Shown piece after piece: positions 28,029-36,994 of a DNA stretch of 64,000 nucleotides. Under the pieces are notes generated by a model that was not told the origin of the DNA, did no database searches, and saw only the letters and a program-made list of their open reading frames with translations. A program made the translations under genes and the position numbers. Each line of letters begins with the position of its first letter. Position 1 is the first letter of the stretch. Source of the stretch: Streptomyces rhizosphaerihabitans (GTDB lineage: Bacteria > Actinomycetota > Actinomycetes > Streptomycetales > Streptomycetaceae); the NCBI RefSeq assembly GCF_025399795.1, contig NZ_JAODTZ010000026.1, positions 1 to 64,000 on the forward strand, read 5' to 3'.

Positions 28029-28178
28029 CCGTCGCAGGCCATTTCGGTCGCCGCCTCACACAGCGGCGCGCGTGTCGGCATCTGGCTGCCATGGGGCCCC
28101 GTGCGGGGGCTTGGGCCCCAGGGCGGACTGCGGCGGCGGGGGCGGGGCAGCCTGCTCGGTCCGCCCCCGCCACCTCGG

Positions 28179-29795
28179 TCATTCGGCTGCGGCGAGCAGA
28201 CGCTCCTCGCTCTCCTCGTACAGCAGTCGGCTCTCCCGGCTGTCAGCGGCGCGGCGCCGGTGGTCCAGCCGGCTGCCCAGCCAGCCCGCCAGGTAGCCGA
28301 ACGGGATGGAGACCAGTCCGGTGGACTGCATGGGGAACCAATGGAAGTCGGCGTTCGGGAAGACGGCCGACGGCGTGCCCGAGACGGCCTTGGAAAAGAT
28401 CATCAGCACCAGTGCGCAGGCCGTGCCGCCATAGAGGGTGGCGAGCAGGCCGGTGCGCGTGAATCCTCTCCAGAACAGGGAGTAGGTCAGCGCGGGAGCC
28501 ACCGCGGATGCCCCGATGCAGACGGCCAGAGTGGTCAGCACGCCGACGTCCCATTTTTGGACCAGGGTGGCGAGCCCGATGGCCACGGTTCCCACGGCCA
28601 CGCTCGTCCACGCCGCCACCGTCATCTCCGTACGCGGCTCCGCCTGTCCCCGTCGCGCCGCATGGGCGAACAGGTCGTGGGCGAGCGACGATGCCGCGGC
28701 CAGGGTCATCCCCGCGACCGAGGACAGCAGAGTGATGAACACCATTCCCGCCACGGCCGAGTAGAGAATCGTCGCACCCGCGGAGGCGGGGGCCCCGCCG
28801 AGCACCTGCGACAGCATGAGCACCGCCGTCCTGCCGTGCGGGTCGGCCGCAGTGATGGACCGCGATCCCACCAGGGCTGCCGCGCCCGTACCCAAGATGA
28901 TCACGAGCAGGCAGAAGGTGGTGACCGTGCCGACGGCCCACGACATGGAGCGACGCACGGCCGGTACGTCCTGCGCGGAGTACAGACGCATGGTGATGTG
29001 GGGCAGGCAGGCCACGCCGAGGACCACGGTGATCTGGAGACCGGCGAAGTCCAGCCGGTCGCCGGCCGAGGTGCCCAACTGAAGGCCCTGCTGAAGAAAG
29101 GCGGGGCCCGCGCCGCTGCCGTGCTGGGCGGCCCTGAGCAGGTCGCCGGGGTTCCAGCCGAAGCGGTGCAGGACCAGGGCGGCGACGACGACGCTGGTGC
29201 CGAGCAGGATGACGATCTTGATCATCTGAAGAAGCGCGGTTCCCCGCATACCGCCGAGCGCCGCGTAAATGATCATCAGGCTGCCGACGATGACGATGCA
29301 TGCCGTCCTGGCGCCCGCCCCGTGCGGGATGTTCAGGATGAAGGTGAGCAGCGACCCGGCCCCGGAGAGCTGGACGACAAGGAAGGGCAGGGTCGCCGAA
29401 AGGGTCACGACGCAGGAAGCGATTCGCACGGCCCGCCCGGGCATGGTGCGGGCCAGGACGTCGCCCATGGTGAACCTGCCTGCGTTGCGCAGAGGTTCGG
29501 CCAGCAGGAACATCAGCAGCACCAGAGACAAGGCGGTGCTGACCGTGAGGACGTAGCCGTCGTATCCGGCGAGCGCGATGATGCCGCTGGTACTCAGCAC
29601 CGTGGCCGCGGAGATGTAGTCGCCCGCGATGGCCAGGCCGTTCTTGAACGGGGTGAGCGAAAGGTAGCCGGTGTAGTAGTTCGTCAGGTCGTCGCGGTCC
29701 GGTCCCGTCATCACGCACATCAGCAGCGTGACGGTGACCAGGGCGGTGAAGAGGACGAGGACGGTGGCCTGCGACCCGGAGTCGAAGTCGGTCAT
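28179..29795 (-). CDS. sodium:solute symporter family (ActP/MctC-like)
   Basis: 538 residues with about 13 membrane segments. YYTGYLSLTPFKNGLAIAGD and YISAATVLSTSGIIALAGYD resemble the acetate/monocarboxylate branch (ActP, MctC) of the SSS family. It carries short carboxylates with Na+ or H+. ATG 29795 overlaps the upstream DUF485 gene by ATGA, the standard partner order for ActP-type systems. The last 30 residues are charged and cytoplasmic. Confidence 0.9.
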   Translation of the reverse strand: MTDFDSGSQATVLVLFTALVTVTLLMCVMTGPDRDDLTNYYTGYLSLTPFKNGLAIAGDYISAATVLSTSGIIALAGYDGYVLTVSTALSLVLLMFLLAEPLRNAGRFTMGDVLARTMPGRAVRIASCVVTLSATLPFLVVQLSGAGSLLTFILNIPHGAGARTACIVIVGSLMIIYAALGGMRGTALLQMIKIVILLGTSVVVAALVLHRFGWNPGDLLRAAQHGSGAGPAFLQQGLQLGTSAGDRLDFAGLQITVVLGVACLPHITMRLYSAQDVPAVRRSMSWAVGTVTTFCLLVIILGTGAAALVGSRSITAADPHGRTAVLMLSQVLGGAPASAGATILYSAVAGMVFITLLSSVAGMTLAAASSLAHDLFAHAARRGQAEPRTEMTVAAWTSVAVGTVAIGLATLVQKWDVGVLTTLAVCIGASAVAPALTYSLFWRGFTRTGLLATLYGGTACALVLMIFSKAVSGTPSAVFPNADFHWFPMQSTGLVSIPFGYLAGWLGSRLDHRRRAADSRESRLLYEESEERLLAAAE

Positions 29796-30289
29796 CTCGC
29801 CACCCCCGCGGGCCGGTCGGCTGCCCGCTCCCTGACGGCGCGGGCCAACGGGTCCACCGAGCGTTGTGCGCTGCGTTCGTACGAGAAAACCGCCGCGAAG
29901 GTGACGACGAGCTGAAGGATCCCCAGGGCGATTCCAAGGCTCAGCTCTCCGGTGATCCTGGCCCCCATCAGCTCCGGTGCGTAGCAGGACAGCAGCACGT
30001 ACACCACGAAGGAGCCGAGTGCGGTGATCGTGGAGACCCGGCGGAGCACGCGGTAGGCCGAGCGGAGGGCTGCCAGGTCGGCGCTGTGCCGATGCGTCTC
30101 GTGCGCGTACGGTTCCTGCTGGGCGGCTTGCCCGTACCAGTCGTACGCGGCGTCGTCGTATCCGGACGGGGAGGGCTCCTGCCCCGGATCCCGCCCGTAC
30201 GACTCGTACCGATGGGCACGGCCGTACGGCTCGGTCCGCGGCTGCGGCCATTCCTGCTGCGGGTACCGCTGGTCATGGGGATATGTCAT
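29792..30289 (-). CDS. DUF485-type membrane protein, symporter partner
   Basis: 165 residues. The first 65 are polar and Tyr/Pro/Gln-rich (YPHDQRYPQQEWPQP). The rest has the DUF485 layout: ALRSAYRVLRRVSTITALGS, then two membrane helices with LLSCYAPELMGARITGELSL. It occurs immediately before ActP-type symporters and probably aids them. ATG 30289 has GGAAGG seven bases upstream. The long Tyr/Gln-rich head is an addition compared with the short classical form. Confidence 0.85.
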   Translation of the reverse strand: MTYPHDQRYPQQEWPQPRTEPYGRAHRYESYGRDPGQEPSPSGYDDAAYDWYGQAAQQEPYAHETHRHSADLAALRSAYRVLRRVSTITALGSFVVYVLLSCYAPELMGARITGELSLGIALGILQLVVTFAAVFSYERSAQRSVDPLARAVRERAADRPAGVAR

Positions 30290-30352
30290 CGCGTGGCCTT
30301 CCGGCTCGGCTCGGTTCCGTGGAGGGCTGGGGGGAGGCGTGGCGGCGCACGA

Positions 30353-30368
30353 TACCGACTGGTTGGTA
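30353..30368. promoter_or_regulatory. TetR-like operator (left of pair)
   Basis: TACCGACTGGTTGGTA, an imperfect palindrome, 64 bases before the DUF485 start on the minus strand. Nearly identical to 12634-12649 and 30501-30516. Confidence 0.6.
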
Positions 30369-30500
30369 TGCCGGACAGTCTGTGGGGCGTCACGTTTTGG
30401 GCTCGACGTGATATCCGGCTGGCGCTGTCGGTCGACGGCCCACGAACCATAGGTGCTCGCCGGGCGGGGCGGCCTGTGTCGCATGTCACGACCACCGACG

Positions 30501-30516
30501 TACCTACTGGTCGGTA
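30501..30516. promoter_or_regulatory. TetR-like operator (right of pair)
   Basis: TACCTACTGGTCGGTA sits 34 bases before the truncated oxidoreductase start. Together with 30353-30368 it spans the divergent promoter region. Confidence 0.6.
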
Positions 30517-30549
30517 TGGTCAGAGGGAGCCGCAACGACAGGAGGCGCG

Positions 30550-31014
30550 ATGTCCGCGACCAACCGCCAGATCCGTCTCTCAGCCCGCCCCGTGGGCGAG
30601 GTGCAACCCGATGACTGGGAGCACTGTGCAGGGCCCGTCGAGGGACCGGGCCCGGACCGGTTCGCGGGCCGCACACGCGTCATCTCCCTGGACCCGGCGA
30701 TGCGGGGCTGGCTGGACGACCGCCCCTCCTACCTGCCGCCGGTGGCCATCGGTGAGGTGATGCGCGCCGGATCGGTCATCGAGGTCACCGCCTCCAACCA
30801 CCCCGACTTCCAGCCGGGTGATCACGTGGTCGGAATGTTCGGCGTCCAGGAGCACGTGGTCTCCGACGGCAAGGGCGCCATGAAGATCGACACCGCCCTC
30901 GCGCCGCCCTCGACGTATCTGGGCGCACTGGGCATGCCCGGGATGACCGCCTACTTCGGCCTGCTGGACGTAGGGGCATTGAAGGACGGCCCACCTGACC
31001 GAGGGCACCGTTGA
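30550..31014 (+). pseudogene. MDR-family NADP-dependent oxidoreductase, C-terminally truncated
   Basis: About 147 residues match the first part of medium-chain, zinc-free reductases of the curcumin/alkenal reductase type (SLDPAMRGWLDDRPSYLPPV; GSVIEVTASNHPDFQPGDHV; LGALGMPGMTAYFGLLDVGA). The Rossmann-fold nucleotide-binding half is missing: at about 30990 the frame ends in unrelated sequence. Full members have about 340 residues. GGAGG-type site (ACAGGAGGCG) precedes ATG 30550. A TetR-like operator in front suggests it was an electrophile-inducible gene. Confidence 0.78.
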
Positions 31015-31066
31015 TATGACCGTCCGGGGGACCGCCGCCGACCTGCTCCTGCTCGAATACGGGCGC
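30992..31066 (+). pseudogene. possible C-terminal scrap of a mycothiol-dependent isomerase-type protein
   Basis: A second frame just after the oxidoreductase break gives HLTEGTVDMTVRGTAADL and LLLEYGR, which resembles the end of maleylpyruvate-isomerase/mycothiol-dependent family proteins (GTAxDLLLWLWGR). No start or body is present. From 31067 to 31201 I see nothing. Confidence 0.35.
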
Positions 31067-31201
31067 AGTCTGCTTTCGTCGGTGGCTGATCGACCGGGCA
31101 GGCGTATGTCGTCGGCACCCGTACCGGAGCACAGTCGCCACCCTTGCACTTGGGCACGAGTTACTTCAACGAGGTGGCTCTCACCCCCGGCAGTGCATTG
31201 G

Positions 31202-31735
31202 TCACCGAATGCGACCGCCGTGGAGGATCTTGCCCGGTGCCCTCGCCGCGTCAGGCGGAATGAGGAACGCGAACTCGGGACGGTCCCACATCACAGCGGG
31301 TGGGTTCGCGGTCGCGGTCCCGGTGTGCACCGCACCCACGCTGCGGTAGAAGCCCTCGGCGGGAGGGTGCGACACCACCCGGACGCGGTCGAGGCCCTCG
31401 GTGCGGGCCTCGGACTTCAGGTGCGCGATGAGCAGCCGTCCGATGCCACGTCCTTGTGCTCCATTGGCGACGAACAGCAGGTCAAGCTCAGGTGGGACGA
31501 GGACGAGCGAGTAGAACCCGAGGACACGGTTTTCGTGCTCGTCGGCGGCGACGGCTACGAAGACGCGGTGGGTCTCGATGTAGTCGGGACCGACCCGGTA
31601 GTCCGCGACCATGGCCGAGTACCGCCCTTCGTAGGCGCGCGAACCACGCACGAGCCGCGTGAGCCGTTTGGCGTCCCGCGCGACGGCCCTGCGTATCGCG
31701 ATCGGCCCACTCCTGGGCGTAATACCTGAATTCAT
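31202..31735 (-). CDS. GNAT-family N-acetyltransferase
   Basis: About 177 residues. The fold is recognisable: AIRRAVARDAKRLTRLVRGS, FVAVAADEHENRVLGFYSLV, ELDLLFVANGAQGRGIGRLL (acetyl-CoA binding QGRGIG) and a final FYRSVGAVHTG. It transfers an acetyl group from acetyl-CoA to an unknown amine. ATG 31735 lies in the loop of a 9-bp inverted repeat; ATG 31753 is an alternative just upstream. Neither has a good ribosome site. Confidence 0.78.
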   Translation of the reverse strand: MNSGITPRSGPIAIRRAVARDAKRLTRLVRGSRAYEGRYSAMVADYRVGPDYIETHRVFVAVAADEHENRVLGFYSLVLVPPELDLLFVANGAQGRGIGRLLIAHLKSEARTEGLDRVRVVSHPPAEGFYRSVGAVHTGTATANPPAVMWDRPEFAFLIPPDAARAPGKILHGGRIR

Positions 31736-31751
31736 TAGGAGAGTATTACGC
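31717..31751 (-). promoter_or_regulatory. inverted repeat enclosing the GNAT start codon
   Basis: GCGTAATAC (31717-31725) and GTATTACGC (31743-31751) are perfect complements with a 17-base spacer that contains start ATG 31735. In RNA this forms a hairpin with the start in its loop; in DNA it is a good operator. Confidence 0.6.
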
Positions 31752-31759
31752 ATCGGGAA

Positions 31760-32246
31760 ACGCCTACATGCGGCGGATGCGGCTGAGCAGATCGGCCGTG
31801 GAAACGGGAGTGCGCATGCCCACCATGGAGTTGGTTCCGGGGGGCTCCGCGATGGCCTCGGCGAGGCTGGGAAGGAGGCTGTTCGAGCGGCGTGATTCGT
31901 GCATGGTTCGGAGGCGCTGCGGTGACTCCGGTGCTGATGTACTGCCGACCAAAAGGTTCCTTGTCTCGGGCGGCAGCCCATCATCCAGCGCCCGGCCGGG
32001 ACACGCTGCGAGGAAGCCTGCTCGGCAGCCGCTTCGCAATGGGCGACCGGCGCGGCCTTCGCGGCGCCGGCCGGGCAGGTCGCGGCCGGGCGTCTCGTCT
32101 TCGTCGTCGGTGACCGCTCAGGGAGAGGAGGTGTGGAGGACGGCCAGGAGATGCCCGACCAGGCACGTCGGAGGTCTTTTTGTCGCCGTGGGTGACCATT
32201 GACACCTGCCCTGCTCGGTGATCATCTGGAGCGGGCATTTTCGTTG
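31760..32246. other. intergenic, no gene supported
   Basis: Minus-strand frames in this stretch have moderate coding-like composition, but I recognise no family and no proper start. Confidence 0.4.
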
Positions 32247-33598
32247 ATGCGTGGACTCCCGCGATCTCCCCCCAGCTTGGAGGTCCGTCATGGCAATCGA
32301 CTCCCGCGGCCGGAAATCGCGCGGGTCGCCGGTGCCGTCTTGTGCCTGACCCTGCTCACGGCTTGCGGCGGCCAGGCCCGGGACGCGGACGGCAAGACGC
32401 CTTCGACGACGAAGTCGAAGACTGCGTCCCCGAGTCCTTCGGCGAAGGCGGGCGCGTGGAAGGTTGCCTATTCCAGCAAGGCGGACAACGCGGAGCTGAG
32501 AGCTCTGTCTGTCGCTTCCGACCAAGACGCATGGGCGGTCGGTGCCGCCGGAGACGACTGGGACAAGACCTTCTTCGTCCACTACGACGGCCGCCAGCGG
32601 CGGGACTACGACGCCGCTGCCGACCTGCCCAAGCTCAGTGGGCCGGCCCAGGTCGAACTGGCGTCGTCCGGGCCGGGGAACACCTGGTTCTTCGGCACCG
32701 GCAACCCGGCCGGCACCCGGGGCGTCGACCCGGTCATCGCCCGCTGGGACGGCAGCCGTTGGCGGGACGTGCCCCTGCCACCGCGGATGACCGACCAGGT
32801 CAAGGACGCGGCCGTCTTCGCCCCCGACGACGTGTGGCTGCTGACAGGGACGCAGGCCGGCGAGTACCCGTGGGAATGGCCTGTCGAGGAGCAGACGGTC
32901 TGGCACTGGAGCGGCGCGCAATGGATCGAGGCCCGGCTGCCGGCCCGAGCGGACGCGATCGACGGGCGGGCGCCCGACGACATCTGGGCGGTCGGCAGCG
33001 CCCCCGGCGCGCGGGTGAGCCCCGGCATCGCAGGCCGCCGCGCCAAGCCGGCCGCGATGCACTATGACGGCCGCGGCTGGCGGCTCGTCCCGACCCCGCA
33101 ATTCCAGCCTCCGGCGGATGCGGGCCCCGGCGACGACCGGAGCGCGGTCCTGAGTGACGTGGTACCGGCCGGGCCGGCCGGCATGTGGGCGGTCGGCACG
33201 CAGTCCTACCCGGGCGACGATCCCGATGAGGGACAGGACGAGGCCCCGTCCTCGCCCACTGGGACGGCAGCCGCTGGGAGGGACGGCCGACTGGTAGGGA
33301 CCAGCTCATCTGGTCCCTACCAGTCGCCCCGGACGGCGCCCAGGGCCTGCTCTTCCCACGGACTCGACTTCGCGCCGACGGCACGTACGAAAGCATCGGC
33401 ACGACGCCCCTGATACCGGGGAAGACCGGTGAGATCACCGACTTCGACCGGGCCCAGAAGTTGGCGCTCACGGACCTTGTCCAGGTGCCGGACACGCACG
33501 AAGTGTGGGGCGCCGGATCCATCGCAGCCGGTGGCGGAGGCTCCGAGCTCAACTTCTCGCACGGCGTCGTCGTGGTCTATGAAGCGCCCGGCGGGTAG
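32247..33598 (+). pseudogene. secreted lipoprotein of unknown function, one frameshift
   Basis: The signal region AGAVLCLTLLTACGG is a lipobox, followed by a Ser/Thr/Lys linker and a WD/beta-propeller-like body with repeating units (AWAVGAAGDDWDKTFFVHYD; DVWLLTGTQAGEYPWEW; DDIWAVGSAPGA; MWAVGTQSYPGDD). A single shift in a CCCC run near 33244 moves the rest (AHWDGSRWEGRP; LVQVPDTHEVWGAGSIAAGG; VVVYEAPGG) to another frame ending at 33596-33598. Corrected, the protein would have about 450 residues. The start is not certain (ATG 32247 or another codon nearby). It resembles Streptomyces proteins of the 'AWAVG' repeat type. Confidence 0.7.
33289..33325. repeat. perfect 16-bp inverted repeat inside the lipoprotein gene
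   Basis: GACTGGTAGGGACCAG and its exact complement are separated by five bases (CTCAT). The repeat lies in the 3' part of the gene, 45 bases after the frameshift. Confidence 0.9.
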
Positions 33599-34166
33599 GC
33601 AGGGAGCGGGCCGGTCGGCTGGGCGGTTGCCATCAGTACCCCTGATCTCAGATGTCCGTCAAAGCGGATCAAGCCCAGGAGTCCAGGTTCTCGAAAGTCG
33701 ATGGATCGAGCCACACGTCCCGCTGCCACGGCGGGTTGGCCAGAGCCAGGACCGCCGGCACCAGATGGACTCGGAAGTTCGCTGTGCGCCGGCAGTCCTC
33801 ACTCACGGGTCCGAGGGTAGCGACCGTGGCCCACGGGAGCCTGTCAATTTCCCCGCACCTGCTCAGCCTCAGAGCCTCAATGGTTCTGCCGGGCACTGAC
33901 CTTGGGGCATTTTCGTGGATGTCAGTCTGGGCTAGCGCTTCTTGTGCCTCATACCCTTGGCTTGCTTCTCCTTGCGCTGGGACACGCTGTACGCCCGACC
34001 ACGGCTCCTCATGTGCTGGGCAGTGGCCGGTGTCTGGCACCACTTGTCATGTCATCCACGGTCACAGTCTCTTGGCCCGCGCTGTGAGGGCGGCGCAACT
34101 GAATTTCCCAAGCAGCCTTACAGGTTGGAAACCGGCCGCTACGGCGGTCGGACTAGCTTCGTGACT
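33599..34166. other. stretch with gene fragments only
   Basis: On the minus strand 33669-33850 encodes VHLVPAVLALANPPWQRDVW and LDPSTFENLDSWA, which may be the start of a small actinobacterial protein, broken off. Also on the minus strand, 33932-34012 encodes the basic 26-residue peptide ending QAKGMRHKKR. Neither has a start I trust. Bases 34100-34166 probably hold the cvnA promoter. Confidence 0.35.
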
Positions 34167-36305
34167 ATGAGGGTGTGGACGCCAGTACGGCTGGCGCTAG
34201 GCAGGTTTGATGCAATCGGCAAGAGTGTTTTAGGCAAGGGCAGTTCGGGGCGCCGCCGCAGTGGCCGAACGCCTCCCGGCCGTCGGCCGATGCCTGGCTG
34301 GCGCAGCATCAGGGGCCGTGTGGTGGTGGTCATCACGGTCCCGATCTGCCTGCTGCTGGCGGTGGCCGGTCTCGCCGTGCACGGCCGCGCCGTGGCCTTC
34401 GGTGACGCCCGGACGACCCGTTCCGAGGTTGGTCTCAGCCTGCGAATCCAGGCCCTGGTACACCAGCTGCAACGCGAACGCGGCCTGACCAACGGTCTGT
34501 TGGGAGGTGAGGAGGATTTCGGCCCACCACTCGCCGCTACTCGCAAGCGCGTTGACACGGCACTGCGCGCAATGCGCCGCGAAAGCACCGTCGAGGATGT
34601 TGTCCAGCGGCACTTGCAGGGCCTTGCCGACATCCGGGCCGCTACCGACAGGGGCAGCGCCGAAACAGGCACCGCAGACCGGGCCGTGACCCTGAACTTC
34701 TACACCACCGCCGTCGAAGCTCTCAACGCCGTCGACCAGGTAGCGGAAACCGCGACTGGCGCCGACCGTCAATTGCTCGACGGGCTCGCGGCGTTGCGGG
34801 AACTGGCCGCCGCCAAGGAGTCGGTCGCTCTCGAACGCGGCCTCCTCAATGGCGTGTTCGCCGAAGGCGGCTTTCACGGCCGCGAGTACCTCACGTTCGC
34901 CGAGGTACGTGCTACGCGCGTTGCCGCCCTCGCCCGTTTCCGGCAGATCGCCACCGCACCCCAGCGCGCGGCTCTGAAGAACGCCTTCGGCACCGAGGAC
35001 GCCGAACGCGCCACCGTCTACGAGAGCCGGGCGGAAGGCGCCGCCGATGGCTCCGCGCTGCACGCCGACGCCGGCGCCTGGTGGGATGCGATGACCGTAC
35101 TCGTCGACGATCTGTACGCCGTCCAGCAGTCGGTCGGTGACGATGCGAGGGACCGGGCCAACCGGCTCAGCCACGACGCCGAGATCGGCCTCGCCGCTTA
35201 TCTCATCGCGGGAGCGCTCATGGCCGGCCTCGTCGCGAGCCTCGCCGCCTTTGCCTCCCGTTCCCTCACGCGCCCGCTGGGCGCGCTTGCCGAGACTGCC
35301 CACGACGTGGCGCGGCACCGGCTGCCCGCGACCGTCGCCCGTATCCAGCAGTCCCCGCAGGACCATGCTGAGCTCCTTTCGCCGGCGGACGCGCCGGACA
35401 ACCCCGATTCACGGCTGCTGGGCGGCGCGGCGGAGATCGCCGAGGTCGCAGCGTCCCTGCACCAGGTGGAACACACCGCCCTCCACCTGGCCGCCCAACA
35501 GGCCGGCCTGCGCCGCAACACCACCGAATCGCTCGCCAATCTCGGCCGCCGCAACCAGAACCTCGTGCGTCGTCAGCTCAGGCTCATCACCCGCCTGGAA
35601 CGGCAGGAACTCGACCCGGACGCCCTCGCCGAGCTGTTCGAGCTCGACCACCTCGCCACCCGTATGCGGCGCAACGCCGAAAGCCTTCTGGTCCTGGTCG
35701 GGCAGAATTCGCCGCAGCCCACGGCAGCCCCCGCCGACGGCCTGGAAGTTGTCCAGTCCGCCGTCGCCGAGGTGGAGCAGTACCGACGGGTCCTGATCGC
35801 CACCATGGAGCCAGTGCGGGTGCGCGGGCACGCCGTCGCCGATGTCGCCCACCTCCTTGCCGAACTCATCGAGAACGGGCTGACTTTCTCGCCACCGACC
35901 GAACCGGTCGAGGTTCACGGCTGGTACGACACCGAGGACGACACGTATTGCTTCGCTGTCGTCGACCACGGCATCGGCATGTCCGAAGCCGACAAGGAGC
36001 GTGCCAACGCCCGCCTCTCCGACGTCGGCGAGGAAGCTTTCCTCGCCGACCCCACTCGGTTCCTCGGCCACCTCGTCGTCGGCCGACTCACCCACCGCCT
36101 CGGCGAAGGTGCCCAAGTCCACCTCTTCGACACCACCGGCGGAGGCCTGTCCGCACTCCTCGCCCTCCCCGGACGCCTGCTCGCCCCCGTGGAAGCCCCC
36201 TCCGTCTCACCCCCGCCCGCCAGGCCCGCTGTCTCCTCCCTGCTCAACGGCTTCCGAGCAGGTGTCGCCCGCGCCGAGGCCCGAAGCACACAAGGAGCGT
36301 CATAG
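34167..36305 (+). CDS. cvnA: conservon sensor histidine kinase-like protein (CvnA type)
   Basis: 712 residues. A transmembrane helix (VVVVITVPICLLLAVAGLAV) precedes an extracytoplasmic NIT (nitrate/nitrite-sensing) domain (about 75-330; ALVHQLQRERGLTNGLLGG), then a second helix (AAYLIAGALMAGLVASLAAF) with HAMP-like sequence and a HATPase domain (about 500-660: LLAELIENGLTFSPPTEPVE; VVDHGIGMSEADKERANARL). As in other CvnA proteins, the HisKA box is replaced by RRNQNLVRRQLRLITRLE. It signals to a small GTPase module in complete conservons. ATG 34167; stop overlaps cvnB. Confidence 0.9.
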   Translation: MRVWTPVRLALGRFDAIGKSVLGKGSSGRRRSGRTPPGRRPMPGWRSIRGRVVVVITVPICLLLAVAGLAVHGRAVAFGDARTTRSEVGLSLRIQALVHQLQRERGLTNGLLGGEEDFGPPLAATRKRVDTALRAMRRESTVEDVVQRHLQGLADIRAATDRGSAETGTADRAVTLNFYTTAVEALNAVDQVAETATGADRQLLDGLAALRELAAAKESVALERGLLNGVFAEGGFHGREYLTFAEVRATRVAALARFRQIATAPQRAALKNAFGTEDAERATVYESRAEGAADGSALHADAGAWWDAMTVLVDDLYAVQQSVGDDARDRANRLSHDAEIGLAAYLIAGALMAGLVASLAAFASRSLTRPLGALAETAHDVARHRLPATVARIQQSPQDHAELLSPADAPDNPDSRLLGGAAEIAEVAASLHQVEHTALHLAAQQAGLRRNTTESLANLGRRNQNLVRRQLRLITRLERQELDPDALAELFELDHLATRMRRNAESLLVLVGQNSPQPTAAPADGLEVVQSAVAEVEQYRRVLIATMEPVRVRGHAVADVAHLLAELIENGLTFSPPTEPVEVHGWYDTEDDTYCFAVVDHGIGMSEADKERANARLSDVGEEAFLADPTRFLGHLVVGRLTHRLGEGAQVHLFDTTGGGLSALLALPGRLLAPVEAPSVSPPPARPAVSSLLNGFRAGVARAEARSTQGAS

Positions 36306-36724
36306 TGACCACCGCCATCCAGAATTTCGGCTGGCTCATCTCGGAGTTCGTACGCACCGCCGACGGCGTCACCGATGCCGTCGCCGTCTCCACCGACGGC
36401 CTGCTCATGGCTGCCTCGGACAGCCTCGGCCGAGATCGCGCTGACCACCTCGCCGCCGTCGTCTCCGGCATCACCAGCCTCGCCCAGAACGCGTCCACCG
36501 CACACGGCTTCCGCGGCATGAAACTCGTCATGATCGAAATGCTCGGGGGCTTCCTCATGGTGGGTCGCATCCGCGACGGCAGCTGCCTCGGCGTCCTCGC
36601 CGCCGAGGGGTGTGACGTCGGCCTGGTCGGCTATGAGATGGCCATCCTCGCCGACCGCGCCGGAGAACTGCTCACCCCGCAGTTGGTACGCGAACTCCAC
36701 TCCGCTCCCCTGGCCGCGGGATAG
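36305..36724 (+). CDS. cvnB: roadblock/LC7-domain protein (CvnB type)
   Basis: 139 residues, the entire roadblock/LC7 fold (FGWLISEFVRTADGVTDAVA; STDGLLMAASDSLGRDRADH; GFLMVGRIRDGSCLGVLAAE). Such proteins bind Ras-like GTPases and regulate them. GTG 36305 overlaps the last base of the cvnA stop. In complete conservons DUF742 (cvnC) and a GTPase (cvnD) follow; both are absent here, with tRNA and IS sequence in their place. Confidence 0.92.
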   Translation: MTTAIQNFGWLISEFVRTADGVTDAVAVSTDGLLMAASDSLGRDRADHLAAVVSGITSLAQNASTAHGFRGMKLVMIEMLGGFLMVGRIRDGSCLGVLAAEGCDVGLVGYEMAILADRAGELLTPQLVRELHSAPLAAG

Positions 36725-36832
36725 TTGCGGCGCGCTCCGGCTACCTGCGTCTCAGGACACTGCATCCGCGACAGATCCCCAACGTCCCCGCGCCCACCGC
36801 ACGCGTGCCATACGAGATGTGTGCCACGAGCG

Positions 36833-36869
36833 CAGAGGCCCTCCTGTCCGCTGGACAGAAGGGCCTCTG
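36833..36869. terminator. 17-bp hairpin next to tRNA-Arg fragment
   Basis: The arms 36833-36849 and 36853-36869 are complementary except for one G-T pair, with a 3-base loop. It could terminate cvnB transcripts and, on the other strand, tRNA transcripts. Confidence 0.6.
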
Positions 36870-36884
36870 GCCCGGTGTTTCTCT

Positions 36885-36925
36885 GTGCCCCCGGCAGGAT
36901 GCGAACCTGCGACACCTGCTTTAAG
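36885..36925 (-). other. 3' fragment of a tRNA-Arg(CCT)-like gene, probable attachment-site remnant
   Basis: The minus strand matches the last 41 bases of Streptomyces tRNA-Arg(CCT) from the anticodon loop: CTTAAAGC, then GTGTCGCAGGTTCGCATCCT with the T arm (GCAGG/CCTGC) and GCCGGGGGCAC. The 5' half is missing. Two or three bases deviate from the usual sequence. Such displaced 3' ends are left by elements integrating into tRNA genes. Confidence 0.7.
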
Positions 36926-36994
36926 TCGCCTTCCTCCCGCGACCGCGCTGACACCCAAACACGACCCGGTGAACCGTCCGGGCACCAAGACTAG

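Noticed and set aside
36725..36994. Small plus-strand frame with CAPGRMRTCDTC
   Set aside because: The cysteine-rich part is the complement of the tRNA-Arg T arm, so it is not a protein signal.
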